Below, in pieces: positions 57,767 through 64,000 of a DNA stretch of 64,000 nt. Position 1 is the stretch's first letter. Each line of letters begins with the position of its first letter. The stretch lies in contig JAECZO010000080.1 in the NCBI GenBank assembly GCA_019188245.1, forward strand, positions 62,001 through 126,000, in the 5' to 3' direction. Made by a program: the position numbers and the translations under genes. A model generated the notes under the pieces. It was not told the DNA's origin. It was given only the letters and a program-made list of their open reading frames with translations, and searched no databases. The DNA comes from Novymonas esmeraldas. Lineage: Eukaryota > Euglenozoa > Kinetoplastea > Trypanosomatida > Trypanosomatidae.

Positions 57767-59500
57767 ATGAGCGCGTCCCTTCACGTCGTGCTGATCGGCA
57801 CGGACACCTTCCGCGTCGAGGGGGCGTTGCAGGGCCCCGCCGTGCACGCGCACCGCGCGTGGAACACGTCCTACAACATCTCCTGCACCTCCGCCCTCAG
57901 TGTGGATAAGGTGGACAAGCGGCTTCTCCTCGTGTGCCACGTGGTGGTGCTCTGTAAAGGATGTCGCGCCGCCGCGAGTCCGTCCAGCTACGCAAATCGA
58001 CCTGTGCTTGCGCTGCCCGACGCGACGGTCAGCTGCGTGGACGAGCTGCACGAGAGCGCCTTCTTCTACGGCGCGTGTGCGTTGGGCGAGCTCAAGGCGA
58101 AGGTGCTGTCCATCGGCCTGGCGCCGTCGCACGTGATCTACGACGCGCTGCTCGACGACCTCACCCCTGTCGGTACCGCGGCTCTGCGACGCGCCTTCTG
58201 GCTGCTGGACCGGGACGCGGACGGGCTGCTGCGCGTGCACGAGTTGGCGGGGTGGCGCAGGCAGGTGGGGTCGGCGGCCGACAGCGCCGAGGAGGATGCG
58301 CACCGGGCGCTGTCCGACTGGGACGGCGCCGCGGCCGGTGAGACGCCGGTGAACGAGGAGAGGTTTGTGGCGCGCCACCTCGCGTGGGTGCGGAGCGGCA
58401 ACACCCTCGACGCGTGGGCGACGCTGCACGCCAGCGGCATCCACCCGGACGGGCAGCCCTACTCCTGGTACGACCTTCACGCCGTGCGCGTGGACGCAGA
58501 CACCAACACGTACCTCTCGCCCTACGCCATCCAGTTCTTCACGAACCTCTACAAGCTGAAGCGGTTCGCCGACGCGGCGGACGTGTGGGGCACGACGCCA
58601 GGCTGCCCCTGGGCCGCCGTGGACGGCTTCCTGCGAGAGCACATCCCCCTCGCCCGCTTCATCGAGTACTGGAAGTACATGGCGCTCACGCAGCGCGAGG
58701 CGGTGACGCGGTATGCGCGGTGCTGGGGGTACAAGGGCGAGATCAGCTACCTCTTCACGCGCCGTGCCGCACGCGCCTACCGCACACCGGGCGAGCCGGT
58801 GCCGAACACGATCCACGTGCTCGTCGCCGGCTCAGCGAGCTCCGGCCGGCGCAGTCTCATGCACGCTCTCACCACCGGCGGCCCCGACGGCTATCACAAG
58901 ATAGAGCACACCGCTGAGGTTTACGTCCGCACGACTACGTTCTTTGCCGCCAAGGGCCGCGAGCAGGCTGAGGAGGCGCAGACGCTGGTGTACTCGACCA
59001 CCTCGGCCGACGCGTGCCCGCAGCTGCTCTCCGACCCGGAGCTGTCCAAGACGATCGACGTGGTGCTGCTGTGCTACGACGGCAGCGACGTCGCGAACAG
59101 CGCCGCGTACGCCACGTCGCTGTTTGAGCGCGTGAGTGCGATGGACACGTGTGGCCGGCTGCCCTTCATCCTCGTCATGACGAAGGCCGACGCCGCCCAG
59201 CGCGATGCGCGTGGCAAGGACGCGGAGGCCGCGGCGCGTCTGCAGCGGTTCTGCCTCGCGCACCAGCTGCTGTGGCCGCCGGTCGTGACGAGCAGCGAGC
59301 TGCACGACCAGAGCGAGGCGGCGTCGCTGAACGACTACATGTTCGCCGTCGCCTCCGACCCGGCACTGGCGGTCGGCCAGCCGCCCATCACCTACGTGCG
59401 CCTCCTGCGCCGCGCCACCTTCCTCGCCATCGTCGCGGTGGCCGCCGCCGGTGTCGGCCAGACCATCGTCAACGTCCTGCGGCGGCGGCAGCAGCGCTAA
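57767..59500 (+). CDS. MIRO: Miro-like mitochondrial outer-membrane GTPase lacking an N-terminal GTPase (577 aa)
   Basis: Homologue of Miro/Gem1, which controls mitochondrial shape, inheritance and ER contacts. The usual order is GTPase-1, two EF hands, GTPase-2 and a C-terminal anchor. Here residues 1-110 have no P-loop or NKxD, only HVVLIGTDTF. An EF hand is clear: DRDADGLLRVHE with D148, D150, D152 and E159. A middle helical region follows (about 180-330). GTPase-2 starts at IHVLVAGSASSGRRSLMHAL (355-363), where the P-loop Lys is Arg361, and keeps a TKAD nucleotide motif (PFILVMTKADA). A C-terminal hydrophobic helix (LAIVAVAAAGVGQTIVNVL) plus RRRQQR is the tail anchor. As I recall, T. brucei Miro also lacks the first GTPase. 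Start at the ATG at 57767. Confidence 0.9.
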   Translation: MSASLHVVLIGTDTFRVEGALQGPAVHAHRAWNTSYNISCTSALSVDKVDKRLLLVCHVVVLCKGCRAAASPSSYANRPVLALPDATVSCVDELHESAFFYGACALGELKAKVLSIGLAPSHVIYDALLDDLTPVGTAALRRAFWLLDRDADGLLRVHELAGWRRQVGSAADSAEEDAHRALSDWDGAAAGETPVNEERFVARHLAWVRSGNTLDAWATLHASGIHPDGQPYSWYDLHAVRVDADTNTYLSPYAIQFFTNLYKLKRFADAADVWGTTPGCPWAAVDGFLREHIPLARFIEYWKYMALTQREAVTRYARCWGYKGEISYLFTRRAARAYRTPGEPVPNTIHVLVAGSASSGRRSLMHALTTGGPDGYHKIEHTAEVYVRTTTFFAAKGREQAEEAQTLVYSTTSADACPQLLSDPELSKTIDVVLLCYDGSDVANSAAYATSLFERVSAMDTCGRLPFILVMTKADAAQRDARGKDAEAAARLQRFCLAHQLLWPPVVTSSELHDQSEAASLNDYMFAVASDPALAVGQPPITYVRLLRRATFLAIVAVAAAGVGQTIVNVLRRRQQR

Positions 59501-60186
59501 TGGACACAGCGTCACCGCCGCAACTCCCGTCTCGCGTGTCGACAGTGGACTGTGTCGACGTGTATCTGCGTGTGTCTGCGTGTGCCCTCGCACCTGCACA
59601 CGCAGTCCCGGTCACCTGCCCATCTCTCCTGCCTCTCAGCCACACACACACACACACACACACAAGAACACGTGGGCGCGATAATCACGCTCCTCAACGT
59701 TTTGTTCTTTTTTTTTTTTATCTTTCATCTCCGCCGACATCCTCAAGTGCATCCCTTGCACGTGCTCCTCACAGCTCTGGTCTTGTCGCCCATCCACCTT
59801 GTGGATCGACGTCATCGTCTGCGGCGACATCCGAGCCTCTACGAAAGGACCGTGCGTGCGTGTGAGTGTGTGTGTGCGTGAGTGGGTGGGGGTGTGTTTG
59901 CTCTTCCAGTTCATCTCCATGCTTCTCCACAATCATCAACGCAGGTGCTCCCACTCACGCACACGCGGTGAGGCAAGTGTGTGCGCCTCCTGTTACTCGC
60001 CCACATCCTTCTCTCACCTTCTCTCTGCCGATCTCTGCCCCCCCACCGTCTCCTCTTCACCGCCTGCTGCAGGTGACCACGCAGCACACTCGCACAAGCA
60101 CACTCGCACAAGCACACTCGCGCTTCCTTCCTCGACCACCTCGCCTATCACCTCTCTCTATTTCACAGTCTTGTGCAGCGCTTCCG
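59501..60186. other. Spacer before MsrA gene
   Basis: No gene seen. CA lies at 59641-59665, a T run at about 59709-59719, GT-rich text at 59860-59880 and a short tandem of CACTCGCACAAG-type units at about 60087-60120. The open frame in phase with MsrA is leader. Confidence 0.6.
60121..60168 (+). promoter_or_regulatory. Candidate spliced-leader acceptor for MsrA gene
   Basis: A pyrimidine-rich stretch ends in CTCTATTTCACAG with AG at 60167-60168, 19 bases before the ATG at 60187. It is one of the best splice-acceptor matches in the window. Confidence 0.65.
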
Positions 60187-60717
60187 ATGTCCTCGCCTGC
60201 TCGCGCCACCGTTGCCGCCGGGTGCTACTGGGGCACCGAGCACTTCTTCCTGCGCAAGTTCAAGGATGCGATCGTGTCGCACCAAGTCGGCTTCATGGGC
60301 GGCCGCGAGGACGACGCCACGACGTACTCGGTTGTGAAGAAGGGCGACACCGGACACGCTGAGGTGTTTGACTTCACCTACGACCCTGCCAAGGTGTCGT
60401 ACGAGGACCTCCTCGCATTTCTGTTTCGCATGCACAACTCCACCACGCTGAACCGGCAGGAGGGTGACATCGGCACCAACTACCGCAGCGCCATCTTCTA
60501 CCACAGCGACGAGCAGAAGCGACTGGCGGAGGAGTACATCGCCAAGTTGAATGGCGCGGATGAGAAGCTGCACTCTGCGTTCAGCAAGGCGTTCGGCGGC
60601 GCGGCGTGCGTGACGAGTGTGGAGAAGGCTGCCAAGTTCTACCCTGCTCACGAGGAGCACCAGAACTACCTGGAGAAGAACCCCAGCGGGTACTGCGCGC
60701 ACCGCCTCTACTTCTAA
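60187..60717 (+). CDS. MSRA: Peptide methionine sulfoxide reductase A (176 aa)
   Basis: Reduces the S-epimer of methionine sulfoxide in proteins or free, using trypanothione/tryparedoxin in trypanosomatids (family knowledge). The catalytic motif GCYWGTEHFF has the nucleophile Cys13 and a Glu at 18; Tyr replaces the common Phe in GCFWG. Further conserved parts are GGREDDATTYSVVKKGDTGHAEVF, HNSTTLNRQEGDIGTNYRSAIF and the end HQNYLEKNPSGYCAHRLYF. That end has one Cys (C170), a candidate resolving residue. No N-terminal signal is seen, so it is probably cytosolic. Length is that of a compact MsrA. The start is the ATG at 60187, directly after a strong splice acceptor. Confidence 0.97.
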   Translation: MSSPARATVAAGCYWGTEHFFLRKFKDAIVSHQVGFMGGREDDATTYSVVKKGDTGHAEVFDFTYDPAKVSYEDLLAFLFRMHNSTTLNRQEGDIGTNYRSAIFYHSDEQKRLAEEYIAKLNGADEKLHSAFSKAFGGAACVTSVEKAAKFYPAHEEHQNYLEKNPSGYCAHRLYF

Positions 60718-60925
60718 TGTCCCTCCACAGCGTCTCCCCTCAAGCCTGTCGCTGTGCGTGAGGGCACACATACGCACGCATGTGCGCGTGTGTGTGTGTG
60801 TTTGTTCGTCTAGTGTGTTCCCTCCCTCCCATCTCTCTTGTGTGCGCTGGGGTGCTGTGCAGCATCGCTGCTTTGCATGCCTTTGCCGCTCCGCTGATGC
60901 ACTGCTGTGCAAACTCTTGTGAGTA

Positions 60926-60928
<3 letters not shown>

Positions 60929-60959
<31 letters not shown>

Positions 60960-61001
60960 GACAGGTAGCAAGACTTCCCCGACATTTCATTCCTCCCCCG
61001 G

Positions 61002-61040
<39 letters not shown>

Positions 61041-61044
61041 CACA
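60929..61044. repeat. (GT)n and (CA)n in inverted-complementary order
   Basis: A GT run (60929-60958) and a CA run (61002-61044) are separated by about 43 bases, so the transcript could form a perfect stem of up to 30 bp with a short loop. The arrangement is seen; folding is inferred. Confidence 0.85.
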
Positions 61045-61770
61045 GACAGTGTGAGGTGGCTGCAGCTGCTACTGTGCATCCCCGCCGATCTGCCTCCCCC
61101 TCTCCCTTCATTTCACTCTCCTTTCTCTGTTCCGACGCTGTGACGTTGTGCCGCGACACATCGCAGCGAGTGTGTTGACGCGGCGAGGGACTGCTTCTTT
61201 GTGTCCCACTCTTCCTCGACTTCGCATATGAGAGCTCTTCCCCCTCCCCTCCTCCCCCCTCCCGCCTACGCACGGGCAGCTTGCCGATGCGGTGCGCATG
61301 CGCTGCCATTCACTGCCACACATCAAGGTGCGTAAGTACCTTCGTTTGTTTGTGTGTGTGTGTGTGTGTGTTTATACTCTTTTTTTTTTTTCGCTTTGGT
61401 TTCTGCGCTGATCAGCTTCGGTCTCGTGGAGGTATCTCCGCCAGAGACACGAGAGGCACGTGAACAAGAAGGAAAGCACCGTTGAGGATGACGACGGCAT
61501 GTTGGTGGTGGTACGGTGCCCATCGTGGAGGACCGAGTACCAGCAATCGCTGCCGTGGTGTGCCACGGATGTGGTGCTCGTGCGTGCACACATGCTCCGA
61601 CACACACACACACACACACACACGTGTGCACACGCCAGATGCTGTCCCCTCCCTTCCCCGTCCAACGTGGTATACACGTATACATACCCTTTCACTGCCT
61701 TCAAACTCCGCCGCCTCTCTCCCTCGTCGATGGCACTGGCCCCTGCGTCCACACGTCTACACTTCATTCA

Positions 61771-61801
<31 letters not shown>

Positions 61802-62387
61802 GTATACGTGTGTGCTGTCTCACCCCTCTCTCGCCGTAGTTGCGGTGTCTACCGAACCAGTGCACCGTGCCGTACGTCACACACACGCGCTTTCCAGCGA
61901 GTGCGGTTGACCACTACCCTCCTCCTCTGTCTGTTTGTCTATCAACTCGTATCTGTCTCTATACACTCCCCACTTAGCGTCCTCGAAGCGGTGCTCCCCC
62001 TCTCCCTCTCCCCCTCTCCCTCTCGTGGTGTTGCCTGCACCACTGCGGTGTGAGCGTGTGCGTGTGCGTGTGCGTGTGTGCGTGCGTGTGTGTGTGTGTG
62101 CGTGTGTGTGTGTGTGCGTGTGTTGCACGTCTTCTTGTCTCGATTGCTCGTGTCAGCGTCTTCGTCTTCTTCTCCCTTTTTTTTTTTCGTTTGTATTTCT
62201 CGGCTGCGTCGGAGAGCAGAGCGGAGAGTGTGTGAGTGAGGAGGTGCGCGCACACACACACACACACATACACACATCCGTGCATTCTTTCTCTCCCCGT
62301 TCTCCCACTCTCCTCCGTCTTCACATACACAGACACACACAGACACACACACACGTCTCTGCCTCGCTTCCTATTACCTCTGCACCT

Positions 62388-62439
62388 CTCCTGTGTGGCC
62401 CGCTCTCTCTCTCTCTCCGTCTCTCGCTCCGTGTGTGAG
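62388..62439 (+). promoter_or_regulatory. Candidate spliced-leader acceptor for VPS13-like gene
   Basis: A CT-rich tract (62401-62430) is followed by GTGTGTGAG with AG at 62438-62439, 15 bases before the ATG at 62454. Confidence 0.6.
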
Positions 62440-62453
62440 CCACCGCCGCAACG

Positions 62454-64000
62454 ATGCAGCAGATGGTCATTACGTATGTCCTCTCCGGACTGGCGAACAT
62501 CGCAGACGTGAACCCGCGCGATGTTCACACGTCGCTGTTCTCTGGAAATGTGCGAGTCAACAACGTGTCTCTGCGGCCGGAGACGATGAACAAGTTGCTG
62601 CCGCTGCCCATTGAGGAGGGCACGGTGCCAGAGATGGAGATGCAAATCCCCAACCCGTCCACGGCGGCGCCGATGGAAGTGCGGGTGCGGCGCGGGCGTG
62701 TGCTGCTGCAGCTCGACCTCTCCTCCCCTCCGCTGGATCGCACACCGGAGTGCATCATGCGCGGCATCACGGATCAATCCATCCTCGGCAGCGCGGCCGC
62801 CGCGTCGCTGGACGACGACGCCTCGGAGCCGGTGTCGCCCGTGACGGAGGGCGGCGGGCCGGCAGGGTACGACTACTCCTCTGCCGGCTCCGACGTGGAC
62901 GAGGAGGACTTCGCCTCCTGCGCCAGCGACGGCGACACCTCCGACACCGAGTCGACGAGCAGCGGCAGCCACGCCGGCTCCCCCACAGCCGCGGAGGAGG
63001 CGCAGGCCGCCGCGCAGGCCGCCGGCTGGTTCGGATACCTGCGCACCCGTGCGGCGCAGTCCGTCGAGTGGATCTGGCGCCGGCAGCTGCGCATCACCTT
63101 CACCGACCTCACCCTCGTCCTGCCGTGCGACGTGCGCAAGAACATCCACTTCGAGATCGGCGTCGGCTCCTTCGTCGTGACGGTGGAGCCGACGCAGACC
63201 AGCGGTGCGGAGCAGATGAAGATCGTGAGCATGGAGATCGGCGGCGGGGTCGTCGTCGCGAACGCCAGCGACGCCCGCGCGCGCGTCATCGTGGTCGAGT
63301 CGCTGTCTATCAAGATCACGACTGTGTACGAGACGAACACGGAGCGCGTGCTCCGCAAGAACGTCGTTCTCGCCTTCAACGGCACTAACACGCTGACCGC
63401 CGACGAGGCGACGCTGTTCGCTCTTCTCAAGTGTCATCTCTCGCGCCAGATGCGGCTGAGCGTGCCGACGTACTGCCTCCGCTTCTCCGGGCTGCGCGCG
63501 CGCGGGTCGCTGTGGCCGTACGCCACGGCGTGCGTCGTCGAGGGGCTGCGCGACTGCAAGCAGCGGTACAACTTCAACGCGTCCCACCTGCGCTTCTACG
63601 CCCACGCGAGGGAGCGCTACGTGCAGCTCCTTCACGAGTGCCACCGCAGCCAGAGCATCGAGGAGCGGCGGCAGGAGCTGGCCGACGCGGAGCAGGACCT
63701 CCGCTACGAGGATGTCATCCTATACCTGCGGCGCCTCGTCCAGGCGCGGTACGCACCGAGTGTAGGCGAGACCGACGCTGCCACCGCCAGCTCCGCCGCC
63801 GCCGGGGACGCCGCGGCGGAGCTGGAGCCCCTCGTCGTGTCCTCGACGCACGTGGAGTGGCGTGTCGTGAAGGTCATCCTGCCAGCGCGCAACACAATCT
63901 TCGCCCGCAACACCACTCTCATCTTCCGCAACGAGGAGACCGTCTTCACCGTCGCCGCCGTCTCGCTCGACACGGACGGCGCCGTGCTGACGATGGCGGC
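62454..64000 (+). CDS. VPS13-like (chorein domain) protein, 5' part only (first 515 codons)
   Basis: N-terminal part of a bridge-like lipid-transfer protein of the VPS13/chorein class; such proteins span membrane contact sites and conduct phospholipids along a hydrophobic groove. The start MQQMVITYVLSGLANIADVN at the ATG at 62454 leads into HTSLFSGNVRVNNVSLRPE, the chorein signature (L-x-x-G-x-V-x-L-x-N-L/V-x-L-x-x). An acidic Ser/Asp-rich insert lies at about residues 115-180. A second chorein-like strand region follows (WIWRRQLRITFTDLTLVLP, then MKIVSMEIGGGVVVANA and IKITTVYETN), then helices with RYVQLLHECHRSQ and DLRYEDVILYLRRLVQ. The frame is open to the window end with no stop codon. 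A full-length protein of several thousand residues would be expected. Confidence 0.9.
   Translation, partial: MQQMVITYVLSGLANIADVNPRDVHTSLFSGNVRVNNVSLRPETMNKLLPLPIEEGTVPEMEMQIPNPSTAAPMEVRVRRGRVLLQLDLSSPPLDRTPECIMRGITDQSILGSAAAASLDDDASEPVSPVTEGGGPAGYDYSSAGSDVDEEDFASCASDGDTSDTESTSSGSHAGSPTAAEEAQAAAQAAGWFGYLRTRAAQSVEWIWRRQLRITFTDLTLVLPCDVRKNIHFEIGVGSFVVTVEPTQTSGAEQMKIVSMEIGGGVVVANASDARARVIVVESLSIKITTVYETNTERVLRKNVVLAFNGTNTLTADEATLFALLKCHLSRQMRLSVPTYCLRFSGLRARGSLWPYATACVVEGLRDCKQRYNFNASHLRFYAHARERYVQLLHECHRSQSIEERRQELADAEQDLRYEDVILYLRRLVQARYAPSVGETDAATASSAAAGDAAAELEPLVVSSTHVEWRVVKVILPARNTIFARNTTLIFRNEETVFTVAAVSLDTDGAVLTMA

Larger units (their letters stand above)
60718..62453. other. Longest spacer in the window (1.74 kb), repeats only
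   Basis: No gene is convincing. It holds (GT)n at 60929-60958 and (CA)n at about 61002-61044, a CT-rich tract near 61230-61262, GT then T runs near 61353-61391, CA at about 61596-61624 and 61774-61801, a (GT/GC)-rich block at about 62049-62122, a T run near 62177-62188, and CA at 62249-62276 and 62326-62355. The open frame at 61460-62053 is His-Thr repeat translation for much of its length. Confidence 0.65.

Noticed and set aside
61460-62053. 197-codon open frame in the spacer before the VPS13-like gene
   Set aside because: Much of it is translated CA repeat and pyrimidine tract; no domain and no splice signal of its own.
61974-63644. 556-aa minus-strand open frame opposite the VPS13-like gene
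   Set aside because: It overlaps a clear chorein-domain gene on the + strand, and its C-terminal third is repeat translation.

Overview
The window is GC-rich nuclear DNA from a trypanosomatid flagellate, most likely close to Leishmania/Crithidia/Leptomonas (Leishmaniinae). Three things point there. All 26 protein genes I accept lie head-to-tail on the + strand without introns, as in a kinetoplastid polycistronic unit. Pyrimidine tracts followed by AG, the usual spliced-leader acceptor layout, precede many start codons. Several genes are kinetoplastid-specific or kinetoplastid-modified: an editosome KREPA3-like zinc-finger/OB protein, a NOPP44/46-like nucleolar protein, and a Miro GTPase without a recognisable N-terminal GTPase. 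As I recall, a front-end fatty-acid desaturase and MsrA also lie near each other on Leishmania chromosome 7, so a chromosome-7-like block is a reasonable guess, not checked.

Layout. 1-16 kb: three large proteins of unknown function (a 2554-aa low-complexity protein, an 1151-aa coiled-coil/proline-rich protein, a 775-aa protein). 16.6-23 kb: three tandem paralogues with a nucleoplasmin-like (NPL) N-terminal domain and three different tails (short acidic; acidic plus RGG; acidic plus SPQGR repeats). A decayed mobile element of uncertain family sits between the second and third. 23.6-34 kb: CIA2/MIP18 Fe-S assembly factor, a PIF1 helicase whose C-terminus looks like a PIN nuclease domain, a Pin1-type parvulin, a short coiled-coil protein, a mitochondrial SSB-like OB-fold protein and a Sel1-repeat protein. 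34.8-48.8 kb: P5A ATPase, Dpy-30-motif protein, lipoate-protein ligase, KREPA3-like protein, beta-propeller/coiled-coil protein, cytochrome-b5 front-end desaturase. 49.8-64 kb: two small unknowns, ATP synthase subunit c, a probable membrane-anchored mitochondrial protein, RPN10, Miro, MsrA and the 5' part of a VPS13-like lipid-transfer protein that runs off the end.

The genes do not form one pathway, which is normal for kinetoplastid transcription units. There is a visible mitochondrial theme (OB protein, lipoate ligase, KREPA3, ATP synthase c, the 362-aa protein, Miro) and a nucleolar one (NPL array). Spacers are 0.4-1.7 kb and carry extreme CA/GT microsatellites with a clear polarity: GT runs mostly follow stop codons and CA runs mostly precede start codons.

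The most interesting items are the helicase-PIN architecture, the NPL array with swapped tails and an element lodged inside it, and the strand-polarised, potentially hairpin-forming CA/GT repeats. No tRNA, rRNA, SL RNA or CRISPR was recognised. Family assignments are from reading motifs by eye; no database search was possible.
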